A stretch of 64,000 bases of DNA from CAYNHF01 sp964397045 (GCA_964397045.1 CAYNHF010000033.1:159779-223778), one strand, 5' to 3'. Shown: positions 1 through 8,317, numbered from the stretch's first letter. Notes: generated from the sequence alone by a model not told the origin. Program-made: numbers and translations.

Positions 1-1
1 G

Positions 2-724
2 GTCGAGTCCGCCGGTTTCGTGGACGCGGGCGCGGTGATCATCGGTGACGGCATCGGAGACGCGACAACCTTGGAAACGATCAGATGGGAGACGCACCCG
101 GGATGCGATCGAGTGGAGTTCGGGTTTCTGACCAGATCCGGCGCGCCGGCTTCCGCAATCGGCACTTCTGTCGCCACCCTCACACCTGAGGCCGGCGTCA
201 TTCGCATCCAGTATCCCGAAACCGTTGTTTCTACCGGACCCAACGACGTTGCTTTCGACACCGCTTTGATCTCTGCGGCCTACGTGGTGTGGACGCGCGA
301 GGGCCGCCTGGCCACGGACCTCCATCTCGCGGGAAGCCAGAACGTGGCGTTCGCAGCCGCAACGACCACATCCCCCGCACGGTCCATCGTCGACATCCGG
401 CCCATCGAAGGCGGAGATACCGTCCCTATGCCGCCGACGGTCACCGACTCACTGGTCCTCCTCACCCCCACCAGTGGTCCGGCGACGTATCCGATCCGCA
501 TCACCGGCTACGCGAAAGCTCGCGACGGTGAGGTGGTGATCCGCTACACAGCCTCCGGGGAAGTGATCGAGGAGCGACGGACCGTTGCCGCGGGCGACGG
601 TAGCTCCTGGGGAGAGTTCTCGATCGTGATCGACGACGGCCCGTCTGGTGCAACGGTGCTCTACGTAGGCACGGTGGTGGCGGACACCGAGCGCGGAATC
701 ACAATCGACCTCGAACTGGCCTGA
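2..724 (+). CDS. AMIN-like / Gmad2 domain secreted protein, 5' truncated by window edge
   Basis: The reading frame is open from base 2, so the true start lies outside the window; the GTG at 20 is probably internal. The first ~120 visible residues look like an AMIN-like beta domain (segments RWETHPGCDRVEFGF and AAYVVWTREGRLATDLHL). From ~residue 150 (LLTPTSGPATYPIRITGYA) the protein matches the Gmad2 immunoglobulin-like domain known from spore-germination and other envelope proteins. Such proteins are usually lipoproteins, but the signal peptide is not visible here. It converges with rimM, 17 bp away. Domain assignment is by pattern; the role is probably envelope or ligand binding. Confidence 0.75.
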   Translation, partial: VESAGFVDAGAVIIGDGIGDATTLETIRWETHPGCDRVEFGFLTRSGAPASAIGTSVATLTPEAGVIRIQYPETVVSTGPNDVAFDTALISAAYVVWTREGRLATDLHLAGSQNVAFAAATTTSPARSIVDIRPIEGGDTVPMPPTVTDSLVLLTPTSGPATYPIRITGYAKARDGEVVIRYTASGEVIEERRTVAAGDGSSWGEFSIVIDDGPSGATVLYVGTVVADTERGITIDLELA

Positions 725-741
725 CCTCACGCCGCGCCTGG

Positions 742-1266
742 TCAGTCGACGGGCGCCAAGCCGCTTGGCGCATCAACGATGACGTGGCCGAGCGACGGGT
801 GGATCTCGGCGATGATCGGTTCCACGAACGGCACCTCGAAATCTCGGCCGGCGTCAGTGGTGATCACGAGTCGGTCCTGAGCCTCGCCCAGCACCACCCC
901 AGACACGGTGCCGATTCGAGTTCCGTCCGGGGTGATCGCAGCCAACCCTTCCAGGTCATCCGGCCAATACTCCTCTGCCTCGAGTTCGCGTCTTTCGTCG
1001 CGCGAAATGGTCAGAGTCGTCCCCTGGAGTGCTTCGGCGGTCCCGCGATCTTCGATCCCGTCGAAGTGCACCAGCAGGCCGTCGTTGTGGGGCCGGATTT
1101 CGGCAACCGTAAGCGGCCGCGAAGGCGACTCGTCTGTGACGAGGATCGCACCGGCCGCGTACCGGTCCGGACTGTCTGTCAGGGGGCGGATGATGACGTC
1201 ACCACGCAGGCCGTGTGCTCTACGCACGTAGCCGACCGAAACTCGATTGTCGCCCCCCCGATTCAT
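742..1266 (-). CDS. rimM: Ribosome maturation factor RimM
   Basis: A 174-residue protein of usual RimM length. The N-terminal beta-barrel contains VGYVRRAHGLRGDVIIRPLT, the family signature, and the C-terminal PRC-barrel begins near EEYWPDDLEGL. RimM binds ribosomal protein S19 and assists 30S head maturation. The start is the ATG at 1266, giving MNRGGDNRVSVGYV; the open frame continues upstream to 1485, but that stretch is not RimM-like. It lies in the expected order after ffh, rpsP and the KH gene, but is separated from them by an opposing GNAT gene. The usual next gene, trmD, is absent; the converging secreted-protein gene lies there instead. Confidence 0.93.
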   Translation of the reverse strand: MNRGGDNRVSVGYVRRAHGLRGDVIIRPLTDSPDRYAAGAILVTDESPSRPLTVAEIRPHNDGLLVHFDGIEDRGTAEALQGTTLTISRDERRELEAEEYWPDDLEGLAAITPDGTRIGTVSGVVLGEAQDRLVITTDAGRDFEVPFVEPIIAEIHPSLGHVIVDAPSGLAPVD

Positions 1267-1483
1267 GCAGGAACGATAACTGGGTGAGAGCTGAAGCGCA
1301 CCCAGAGGTCCGCAGGCGGGCAGCGCCGACACACTCCTGTCCAAGTCTTCTGACTTCCTGGCGCTAGGGACGGACGAGCGTGGCTGGTGGCGCGGCCCAG
1401 AATACGCCCACGGCAGCGGAAGAGGCCCGTTCCGTCGAGTTGAAGAAGCAGCTCTCAGCCGACCCTGCCTAGGGTCCAGACTC

Positions 1484-1969
1484 ATGGATGCACCCCCGAA
1501 GCGCTACTACGAGATCGACCTGACGCGTCCCTTGCGATCCGTCACGTCTGCGGCAGCCGAGGTTCGGCCGATCACCGCGAACGATTTAGATGGCCTGGCA
1601 GACCTGATGTACGACGCCTACTTCGGCACCATCGACTACGAGGACGAGACTCGCCAGGACGCCGCAGAAGAAGTCGCGTCATATTTCGACGGCGAGCCGA
1701 TGGTCGAGCATTCATTCCTCGCCAACATCGATGGAAGGGTCGCCTCAGCCGTGCTGGTGTCGCTATGGCGCGACAGCCCTTTCGTCGGATATGTGATGAC
1801 GGTCCCTGCGCACAAGAACCAGGGTCTCGGGCGCCTCGTGGTCGCCACCGCTATGGCCAGCCTTCGCCAAAGCGGCCACGCCCGGTTGCAGTTCTTCATC
1901 ACGCAGGGCAACACCCCATCAGAGGCGTTGTTCGAGACGCTGGGCGCGGTTCACGTCCCCGAGGCGTAG
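1484..1969 (+). CDS. GNAT family N-acetyltransferase
   Basis: A 161-residue protein. The acetyl-CoA-binding motif A is visible as VPAHKNQGLGRLVV (Q-x-x-G-x-G/A type), followed by the helix ATAMASLRQSGHARLQF and the C-terminal strand with NTPSEALFETLGA. About 30 N-terminal residues precede the fold. It probably acetylates an amine substrate, which cannot be named. It sits alone on the plus strand between khpA and rimM, both on minus. A TAGGGT hexamer 11 bp before the ATG could be a -10 box with a very short leader. Confidence 0.85.
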   Translation: MDAPPKRYYEIDLTRPLRSVTSAAAEVRPITANDLDGLADLMYDAYFGTIDYEDETRQDAAEEVASYFDGEPMVEHSFLANIDGRVASAVLVSLWRDSPFVGYVMTVPAHKNQGLGRLVVATAMASLRQSGHARLQFFITQGNTPSEALFETLGAVHVPEA

Positions 1970-2024
1970 GGCGCACGGCTCGAGCGCCGGACAACCGGTT
2001 CGAAGCGACCGGGTTCGATACCCC

Positions 2025-2276
2025 TCAGTCGAGGAACTCGACCGCCACGGAGATGCCCTCTTCATCACCGGCTGCGCCGGCAACGGTGCGGATCGCTCGG
2101 GCGACGCGGCCGCGACGCCCGATGACACGACCCATGTCCGACTTGGCAGTACGGACCTCTGCGACGACCGCGTCGTCACCTTCGTCGATGACCTCTACCT
2201 CGACGGAGCTCGGGTCCTCAACGATCTGCTGAGTGACGTACCTCACCACTCGTTCGACGATGTCACCCTGTGTCAC
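2025..2276 (-). CDS. khpA: KH-domain RNA-binding protein KhpA
   Basis: An 83-residue single KH-domain protein with the nucleic-acid-binding GxxG loop in MGRVIGRRGRVARAIRT. KhpA proteins bind RNA and, in Gram-positives, partner KhpB in controlling cell division and envelope growth. It starts with GTG at 2276, and the preceding rpsP stop overlaps it (GTGA), so the two are translationally coupled. Length and position in the ffh-rpsP-khpA block are normal for actinobacteria. Confidence 0.92.
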   Translation of the reverse strand: MTQGDIVERVVRYVTQQIVEDPSSVEVEVIDEGDDAVVAEVRTAKSDMGRVIGRRGRVARAIRTVAGAAGDEEGISVAVEFLD

Positions 2277-2803
2277 GACTCCTCCTTGTCATCAGTCTCG
2301 ACTTCGGTGTCGGTCGCGTCACCCGCTGCTTCGACGCCTGCTTCGGGCGTCGTGGTCTCTTCCGCTGCCGGGACGGTCACGTCCGCGCCGGACGCGTCCG
2401 CTGCGACCGGCTCGTCTTCTGCGATCGGATCACCGACCACGTGCACTTCGGGCTCATGGACGGGGGTGACGGACTCCACGGGCTCCGGCACCGAAGCCTC
2501 AGCTTCGGCCGCCTCGGTCTCACCAACCGTGTAGATGTCACCCCTTGAAATGCGGAACTGCATCCAGGCTCCAGAGATCTCGAGGAGCTTGCGGGCCCGG
2601 TCCGTGGGCTGCGCACCCTTCTGCAGCCAGTCGAGTGCCCGGTCGTTGTCGATTTCAACAACCGAGGGGTCTGGACGGGGGTCGTAGCGGCCGATCTGCT
2701 CGAGGTAGGCGCCATCGCGCGGCTTGCGCGAGTCCATCACCACGACGCGATATGTCGGCTGCTTCTTCTTTCCCATCCGCGTCAGGCGGATCTTCACCGA
2801 CAT
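2273..2803 (-). CDS. rpsP: 30S ribosomal protein S16 with long acidic C-terminal tail
   Basis: The S16 core is residues 1-~85: MSVKIRLTRMGKKKQPTYR, then GRYDPRPDPSVVEID, then WLQKGAQPTD. The ATG at 2803 has an AAGAGGTG ribosome-binding site and lies 4 bp after the ffh stop. The protein has 176 residues, about twice the bacterial S16 core. The extra ~90 residues are Ala/Glu/Asp/Val/Pro-rich, with no Cys and little predicted structure. Extended S16 tails are known in actinobacteria, but this one is long. Its function is unknown; it may be a disordered extension on the ribosome surface. Confidence 0.93.
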   Translation of the reverse strand: MSVKIRLTRMGKKKQPTYRVVVMDSRKPRDGAYLEQIGRYDPRPDPSVVEIDNDRALDWLQKGAQPTDRARKLLEISGAWMQFRISRGDIYTVGETEAAEAEASVPEPVESVTPVHEPEVHVVGDPIAEDEPVAADASGADVTVPAAEETTTPEAGVEAAGDATDTEVETDDKEES

Positions 2804-2807
2804 CGGT

Positions 2808-4148
2808 TCACCTCTTCTTACTCTGCCGCATGCCCGGCAGGTCGAGGCCCGGTATCGGGCTCTTCCCGCTGGCAAGCGTCTTCATCATCTTCTGGGCCTC
2901 CGAGAACTGCTTCAGGACCCGGTTGATGTCCTGCGGCCTGGTTCCCGACCCCGCGGCGATGCGGCGCTTGCGGCTGCCGTTGATCGTCTTGGGGTTGTGC
3001 CGCTCATCCGGTGTCATCGACCGGATGATCGCTTCGACGCGGTTCAGGTCCTTCTCGTCGACTTGGACATCACGAAGACCCTGACCGGCGCCGGGCAGCA
3101 TACTAACCAGCGATTGCAATGGTCCCATTTTCCTGAGCTGCTGGAACTGCTCGAGGAAGTCCTCGAGATCGAAGGTAGCGGTACGCATCTTCTCGGCGGC
3201 CACAGCCGCCTGCTCTTCGTCGTAGGCAACTTCTGCTTTCTCGATCAGGGTCATGACATCGCCCATGCCGAGAATTCGAGAAGCCATCCGATCCGGATAG
3301 AAGGCGTCGAGGTCTTCGAGGGCCTCCCCGATTCCGACGAACTTGATCGGCCGTCCGGTCACTTCGCGGGTCGATATCGCGGCGCCACCGCGGGCATCAC
3401 CATCGAGCTTGGTCAGGACGATCCCGGTGAGTTCGGTGTATTCGAGGAACCCCGATGCGACGTTGACCGCTTCCTGCCCGGTCATGGCGTCGACCACGAG
3501 AAGCACCTCATCCGGCTTCGTCACTTTGCGCAACCTTGCGAGTTCCGACATGAGGTCGTCGTCGATCTGGAGGCGCCCTGCGGTGTCGATGATCACGACG
3601 TTGTTGCCCTCGCTCCTGGCGTGCTGAAGTGCGGCCTTCCCCAGTTTCTGGACTTTCGCCTTGCGGTCGACATATACCGGTACGCCGACTCGCGCCCCCA
3701 GGGTCTCCAGTTGGTCGATCGCAGCAGGACGCTGCAGATCAGCAGCCACCAGGAGCGGGCGCTTGCCCTTGCTCTTGAGGTACCTGGCGAGTTTGGCGGC
3801 CGACGTCGTCTTGCCTGAGCCCTGGAGACCAACCATGTGGATTACGAGCGGCGGGGTAGCCGCTCGCGCCAGCGGGGCGGCCTCCTCTCCGAGAGTCACC
3901 ACGAGTTCCTCGTGAACGATCTTGATGACCTGCTGTCCCGGCGTCAGCGATCTCTGCACCTCAGCACCGAGACTGCGCTCGCGAACCCGCGCCAGAAACG
4001 ACTTCACGACCGTGACGTTCACGTCCGCCTCGAGCAGGGCGAGGCGAACCTCTCGCAGGGCGACGTCCACATCGGATTCGCTCAACCGCCCTTTCCCGCG
4101 CAGGCGGCTGAAGACATCGCCGAGCCGGTCGCTGAGGGAGTCAAACAT
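2808..4148 (-). CDS. ffh: Signal recognition particle protein Ffh
   Basis: A 446-residue SRP54 GTPase that binds signal sequences and 4.5S RNA and delivers ribosomes to FtsY. The N domain is residues 1-~90. The G domain has P-loop GLQGSGKT (107-114), DTAGR (188-192) and TKLD (246-249). The M domain follows from ~300, with GMGDVMTLIEKAE, the Met-rich finger around SMLPGAGQG, and the RNA-binding GSRKRRIAAGSG. The ATG at 4148 (MFDSLSDRLGDVF) is the normal N-terminus; the open frame runs further upstream without similarity. It is the first gene of the ffh-rpsP-khpA transcript and divergent from upp. Confidence 0.96.
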   Translation of the reverse strand: MFDSLSDRLGDVFSRLRGKGRLSESDVDVALREVRLALLEADVNVTVVKSFLARVRERSLGAEVQRSLTPGQQVIKIVHEELVVTLGEEAAPLARAATPPLVIHMVGLQGSGKTTSAAKLARYLKSKGKRPLLVAADLQRPAAIDQLETLGARVGVPVYVDRKAKVQKLGKAALQHARSEGNNVVIIDTAGRLQIDDDLMSELARLRKVTKPDEVLLVVDAMTGQEAVNVASGFLEYTELTGIVLTKLDGDARGGAAISTREVTGRPIKFVGIGEALEDLDAFYPDRMASRILGMGDVMTLIEKAEVAYDEEQAAVAAEKMRTATFDLEDFLEQFQQLRKMGPLQSLVSMLPGAGQGLRDVQVDEKDLNRVEAIIRSMTPDERHNPKTINGSRKRRIAAGSGTRPQDINRVLKQFSEAQKMMKTLASGKSPIPGLDLPGMRQSKKR

Positions 4149-4206
4149 CGGGATCGATTGTAGGAGTGAGAGGCGAGTACGGCTTCGCCCCGGGTTGGCG
4201 ACCCTT

Positions 4207-4223
4207 GGTACGCTCGCCGTACC
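4207..4223. promoter_or_regulatory. Inverted repeat in the ffh/upp divergent intergenic region
   Basis: GGTACG-CTCGC-CGTACC is a perfect 6-bp-arm inverted repeat located 20 bp before the upp ATG and 59 bp from the ffh start. It could be an operator or a short leader hairpin for upp. The hexamer TACGCT inside it could also be a -10 element. No function is demonstrated. Confidence 0.35.
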
Positions 4224-4242
4224 CGAGTAACGGAGTCGCCTG

Positions 4243-4860
4243 ATGAATCTCACCGTCATCGACCATCCCCTGGCCCGCCACTACCTGACGGTCTTGCGAG
4301 ATGAGCGGACCCCACCAGAGGAGTTCCGCAACGCGGCACGACGATTGACCTACGCGCTCGTCATGGAGGCCACCAGCCGGCTCCCATTGCGCAAGACCAC
4401 CATCCCCACGCCACTAGAAGAGACGACCGGCTACGAGCTGGGTGACGTGGTTGCAGTGGCTGTTCTCCGCGCCGGACTCGGGATGCTCGACGCCGTCCTG
4501 GATCTCTACCCAGATGTCAAGGTGGGGTTCGCCGGAGTTCAGCGGGACGAGTCGACCGCGCAGCCGATGGAGTACTACGCCAAGATGCCCAAGATGGAAC
4601 AGGCGTCGGTGCTGATACTGGAGCCGATGCTGGCGACCGGAGGGTCGTTGTCGTGGGCGGTGGGCAAAGCCAAGGACTCCGGGGCGCAGGACATCACCGC
4701 TTTGTGCGTGGTCACCGCACCGGACGGTGTCACCCGGATGTACGAGGATCATCCCGATGTCCGCATTGTGGCCGCCGCCCACGACCGCGCCCTCAGCGAC
4801 AAGTACTACATCGTTCCCGGCCTCGGCGACATGGGAGACCGACTCTTCGGGACCCTGTGA
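4243..4860 (+). CDS. upp: Uracil phosphoribosyltransferase
   Basis: A 205-residue enzyme converting uracil plus PRPP to UMP in pyrimidine salvage. The type I PRTase PRPP-binding loop appears as LILEPMLATGGS (~124-135). The family segments VAVLRAGLGMLD and PMEYYAKMP and the C-terminal YIVPGLGDMGDRLFGT, which contacts uracil, are all present. Length matches the family (~208). Its stop overlaps the next ATG (TGATG), so the methyltransferase is translationally coupled. Confidence 0.96.
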   Translation: MNLTVIDHPLARHYLTVLRDERTPPEEFRNAARRLTYALVMEATSRLPLRKTTIPTPLEETTGYELGDVVAVAVLRAGLGMLDAVLDLYPDVKVGFAGVQRDESTAQPMEYYAKMPKMEQASVLILEPMLATGGSLSWAVGKAKDSGAQDITALCVVTAPDGVTRMYEDHPDVRIVAAAHDRALSDKYYIVPGLGDMGDRLFGTL

Positions 4861-5504
4861 TGCAGATCGACCGTTCGGCACCACCTCCAGCCTTCAAGGT
4901 TTCGCTGGCCACCACGTACGACAACCACGCGAGCGAGCGCGACGACCGCGGCGAAGCCGCGTGGCGGCATCCGGCGCGAGACGCCTTCCTCGCCGAGATG
5001 CAGGCCGAAGGCAGAACCCGGCTGCTGGAGATCGGTGCGGGTACCGGCCACACTGCGCGATGGTTCGCCGACCAAGGACTCGATGTGGTTGCCACCGACC
5101 TGTCCCCAGACCAGGTCGAGACGTGCAGGGAAAAGGGACTAGAGGCCGACCTTCGCGACTTCTACGAGCTGGGCTTCGCCCCGGCGAGTTTCGACGGAGC
5201 CTGGGCGGCCAACTGCCTACTGCACGTACCCAACGTGCACCTGGCAGGTGGCCTGGAGCACATCGCCGCAGTCTTGTTCGATCGTGGACTCTTTTCCGTT
5301 GCGCTGTGGGGTGGCGTCTCGGCAGAGGGGAGCTATGAAGATGACTGCTTTCTGCCTCCCCGCTTCTTTGCCTTCCGCTCCGACGACGCGGTCCGGGAAC
5401 TGTTGGCGACGACGTTCACCATCGAAGACTTCAGCGTCCTCCATCCGGACGAGGCAGGCGACCGGTATTTGCATGTGCAGTCCATGGTGCTGCGCAAGCC
5501 GTGA
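4860..5504 (+). CDS. Class I SAM-dependent methyltransferase
   Basis: A 214-residue protein with SAM motif I LLEIGAGTGHTARWFA, motif II DVVATDLSPDQVE and the acidic loop around FDGAWAANCLLHVP. This is a type 11/25-like methyltransferase fold of unknown acceptor. The start is the ATG overlapping the upp stop. A small molecule or nucleobase derivative is possible from its position between upp and deoA, but nothing visible fixes the substrate. Confidence 0.85.
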   Translation: MQIDRSAPPPAFKVSLATTYDNHASERDDRGEAAWRHPARDAFLAEMQAEGRTRLLEIGAGTGHTARWFADQGLDVVATDLSPDQVETCREKGLEADLRDFYELGFAPASFDGAWAANCLLHVPNVHLAGGLEHIAAVLFDRGLFSVALWGGVSAEGSYEDDCFLPPRFFAFRSDDAVRELLATTFTIEDFSVLHPDEAGDRYLHVQSMVLRKP

Positions 5505-5520
5505 GCGGAGTTGGGTCGCG

Positions 5521-5790
5521 GTGAGCGAGCCGGACTTTGCCGACGCCGTCGTCGAGGTGCTGCAGGACCTCGAACCGGGCGACGTCATCTCGTACGGCGA
5601 GGTGGCGGCCGAAGCTGGGTTCCAGGGTGCGGCCCGAGCGGTCGGGAACCTGTTGCGGGTTACACCCGATCTGCCGTGGTGGCGAGTCGTGACGGCCGAC
5701 GGTCGCCTGGTTCCGGGAAGTGAACCTCGCCAGGCGCAACTCCTCCAAGCCGAAGGGGTGCGGGTTCGTGATGGTCGCGTAATCCGTTGA
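5521..5790 (+). CDS. Alkyltransferase-like protein (ATL, MGMT fold without active cysteine)
   Basis: An 89-residue protein matching the DNA-binding domain of O6-alkylguanine-DNA alkyltransferase: ISYGEVAAEAGFQGAARAVGNLL is the recognition helix with its Arg finger. The alkyl-accepting PCHR motif is replaced by PWWRVV, so the catalytic Cys is a Trp. ATL proteins bind O6-alkylguanine and recruit nucleotide excision repair instead of removing the lesion. The start is GTG at 5521, 16 bp after the methyltransferase. The length equals the family norm. Confidence 0.88.
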   Translation: MSEPDFADAVVEVLQDLEPGDVISYGEVAAEAGFQGAARAVGNLLRVTPDLPWWRVVTADGRLVPGSEPRQAQLLQAEGVRVRDGRVIR

Positions 5791-5856
5791 GCCCACAGAC
5801 CGGGATTCCCGCCGTGAAATTCGCCATACTGGGACCCGGCGACCAGGATCGGCAAC

Positions 5857-7170
5857 ATGGCTTCTTTCGGCATGGTGGAACTTATCGGGCGCAAGCGCGA
5901 TGGTGAGGAACTGAGCCCGGGAGAGCTGGGCTGGATCGTCGAGCAGTACACCGCGGATTCCATGCCCGACTACCAGATGTCGTCTTTCCTGATGGCCGTT
6001 GTCCTCAACGGCATGACGGCGGCGGAGTTGGGATCGTGGACGCAGGCGATGCTGCACTCGGGAGAAGTAGTCAACCTGGATCACCTGGCTGCGCCAAGAA
6101 TCGACAAGCACTCCACCGGCGGAGTCGGCGACAAGGTGTCGATCCCGCTGGCGCCTCTGGTCGCCGCCTGTGGTGTGGCCGTACCGATGATCAGTGGCCG
6201 TGGCCTCGGCTGGACCGGTGGCACTCTGGACAAATTGGAGACGATCCCGGGTTTCCGCACGGCTCTCGATCCTTCCGAGTTCGTGAGGATCGTCGAGCGC
6301 CACGGCCTGGTCATGGCCGGCCAGTCCGAAACGATGGTCCCTGCGGATCGAAGAATCTACGCTCTTCGTGATGTGTCGGGCACCGTGCCCTCCATCCACC
6401 TGATCTCGTCCTCGATCATGTCCAAGAAGCTAGCCGAAGGAATCGATGCACTGATCCTCGACGTCAAGGTCGGCTCCGGTGCCTTCATGAAGGACGTGAA
6501 GCAGGCGCGGATCCTGGCGGAGACCATGGTGGGAATCGGCGCAAGCCATGGCACCGAGGTGGTGGCACTACTCACCGACATGAATCAACCGCTGGGCCGG
6601 GCCGTCGGCAACGCCAACGAGGTCCGCGAATCGATCGACGTGCTGAGGGGCGGAGGTCCTTCCGACGTCGTTGAGATCACCTATCGGCTGGCCGAGGAGA
6701 TGTTGCTCACCGGCGGAATCGCATCCGACCGCGCTGATGCCCGCGCCCGTTTGACCGAGGCCATCGACTCCGGAGCCGCGTTGCAGAAGTTCCGCGATGT
6801 CATCATCGCGCAGGGCGGAAACGCCGCGGTGCTCGACGACGTCTCGCTCCTGCCGGCGGCCGCAAACGAGCACGTCGTAGTCGCCCCCGAGGCGGGGCAC
6901 ATCACGCAAGTCGATGCGCTGGTGGTCGGCGTCGCCTCGGTTCGCCTCGGTGCCGGTCGCCAAACCAAGGATGACGTCATCGATCCCGCCGTGGGCTTTG
7001 AACTCCTCGCCAAACGAGGCGCCCGCGTCGCGCCCGGCGATCCGCTGGTCCGAATTGCGTACAACAGACAGCAACAGCTCGAATCGGCCCTTGAGCTCCT
7101 CACATCAGCCTGGGTCATCGGGGACGAGGCACCGGGCGAGATACCTCTCGTATTGGGTGAGGTGCGCTAG
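5857..7170 (+). CDS. deoA: Thymidine / pyrimidine-nucleoside phosphorylase
   Basis: A 437-residue enzyme of the DeoA/Pdp family that phosphorolyses thymidine, deoxyuridine or uridine to base and (deoxy)ribose-1-phosphate. The helical N-terminus LIGRKRDGEELSPGEL, the phosphate loop KHSTGGVGDKVSIPL, the RGLGWTGGTLDKLE segment and the C-terminal biotinyl-like domain (AGHITQVDALVVG) are present. E. coli DeoA (440 residues) and Bacillus Pdp (434) have the same length, so the base preference cannot be chosen from sequence alone. The second Met (5872) is an alternative start. Its 3' end overlaps the next, opposing gene by 56 bp. Confidence 0.93.
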   Translation: MASFGMVELIGRKRDGEELSPGELGWIVEQYTADSMPDYQMSSFLMAVVLNGMTAAELGSWTQAMLHSGEVVNLDHLAAPRIDKHSTGGVGDKVSIPLAPLVAACGVAVPMISGRGLGWTGGTLDKLETIPGFRTALDPSEFVRIVERHGLVMAGQSETMVPADRRIYALRDVSGTVPSIHLISSSIMSKKLAEGIDALILDVKVGSGAFMKDVKQARILAETMVGIGASHGTEVVALLTDMNQPLGRAVGNANEVRESIDVLRGGGPSDVVEITYRLAEEMLLTGGIASDRADARARLTEAIDSGAALQKFRDVIIAQGGNAAVLDDVSLLPAAANEHVVVAPEAGHITQVDALVVGVASVRLGAGRQTKDDVIDPAVGFELLAKRGARVAPGDPLVRIAYNRQQQLESALELLTSAWVIGDEAPGEIPLVLGEVR

Positions 7171-7423
7171 GCCCTGTCTGCGGCTCGACCCCTTCGCCGA
7201 AGGATGTTTCGGGAGCGGCGGGCAGACGAGCCAAGGCTGCGAACGCCTGTTCCAATGCGCGGTGCGGCTCGACCAGCGTCTCACGCAGCACCGGATCGAT
7301 CTCGAGATGCTCGACCCACTCCCGACAGCGTCGCGCCTCGGCCTGGAGTTCGGCGACTGCCGGCGAATCGGCATAGTTGCGACGGACACTGCTCGTGAGT
7401 TGTTGGTAGATCATGTAGGCCAT
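7115..7423 (-). CDS. Conserved small protein of unknown function
   Basis: A 102-residue protein, MAYMIYQQLTSSVRRNYAD onward. It is mostly helical and charged (AELQAEARRCREWVEHLE), with a Pro/Arg-rich C-terminus. I do not recognise a family. It starts 5 bp downstream of the SnoaL/zinc-finger gene stop, so the two are probably co-transcribed. Its last 56 bp overlap the 3' end of deoA on the other strand, so the tail may be poorly constrained. Confidence 0.55.
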   Translation of the reverse strand: MAYMIYQQLTSSVRRNYADSPAVAELQAEARRCREWVEHLEIDPVLRETLVEPHRALEQAFAALARLPAAPETSFGEGVEPQTGPSAPHPIREVSRPVPRPR

Positions 7424-7427
7424 CTGC

Positions 7428-8210
7428 TCACCGATACTTCTCGAAGGTGCGCTTCTCGAAGAACGCGTTGTCCTCGTAGCACCACATCCAACCCTCATCC
7501 ATCCGGATCGAGCGCATCAGCGGATGCCCGGTCTCCTCATAATGAGCCTGGGCATGCCGATTCTTCGATGTGTCGCAGCAACCGACGTTCCCGCACACGA
7601 GGCACATGCGCAGTGCCGGCCACACGTCACCCGACTCGACACACTGCGCACAGACGTCGACGGTCGGTTCGGTCACCACGATGTCGGCGAGGTGTGGGCA
7701 GTCCATGTCCCCCGCCTGCCCTGTGAACACGACCTTGGCGAGGAAATCGGGGATGGCAACCGGATACTTCGGAGGCAGATCCATCTCGTCCGGCGGGTTG
7801 ACCAGACCGAACTGACGCAGCAACCCGATCAACTCCATCAGGTTGACCTCATCGAACCGGACCGCGAACGCATTACCCATCGATCGCACCGTCACCGGCG
7901 TCACCCAGTGGACTCGTTGGCCGGAAGGAGGTGCCCCCCACAAGTCGCCCAGATGGGTACCGGCAACGCTCAGCGTCGCGGCCACGACCTCCCCCGCGCC
8001 TTCGAAGTCTGCCGCCACGATCGTCAGATCCGGCATGGCGGCTTTCAGGTCGGTCAGCAGCTCGCGAAACCGCTCGGTTGCGGTCGGTTCGTCTGCCGCC
8101 GGTTGGTACGTGAAGAAGTCCGAGGCGAAGTATTGGTCGATGGAGTCGAGGTCGCCCGAGTTGAACGCCTCCGTGAAGCTGAGGACCAGATCCTCGGCGG
8201 ACGACGGCAT
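7428..8210 (-). CDS. SnoaL-like ester cyclase domain fused to UBP-type zinc finger
   Basis: A 260-residue protein. Residues ~5-130 are a SnoaL/polyketide-cyclase-like NTF2 fold (EAFNSGDLDSIDQYFASDFF, ELLTDLKAAMPDLTI, AGTHLGDLWG). Residues ~175-250 carry a UBP zinc finger: CPHLADI, CAQCVES, CLVCGNVGCCDTSKNRHAQAH, then ETGHPL. In eukaryotes UBP fingers bind the ubiquitin C-terminus; the bacterial role is unknown. The start MPSSAEDLVLSF is chosen because the SnoaL fold begins there; the open frame extends to 8351 without homology. It is divergent from punA. Confidence 0.85.
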   Translation of the reverse strand: MPSSAEDLVLSFTEAFNSGDLDSIDQYFASDFFTYQPAADEPTATERFRELLTDLKAAMPDLTIVAADFEGAGEVVAATLSVAGTHLGDLWGAPPSGQRVHWVTPVTVRSMGNAFAVRFDEVNLMELIGLLRQFGLVNPPDEMDLPPKYPVAIPDFLAKVVFTGQAGDMDCPHLADIVVTEPTVDVCAQCVESGDVWPALRMCLVCGNVGCCDTSKNRHAQAHYEETGHPLMRSIRMDEGWMWCYEDNAFFEKRTFEKYR

Positions 8211-8317
8211 GAACCTCCCCAGGTCGCAGACGACCGAGCCTACCGACGGGCCCGACCTCTCGCCGGGCGCCGCTTGCACCGAGCGTCTTCGACTGGGGCT
8301 CCAGGCCTGGGGATTCT

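Noticed and set aside
1267..1483. Possible tRNA or small RNA gene in the rimM leader
   Set aside because: No cloverleaf, no T-loop GTTCGA in proper context, and no terminator; probably just the rimM promoter region.
2724..3818. 364-codon open frame on the plus strand
   Set aside because: Antisense to ffh; no start context and no recognisable protein pattern.
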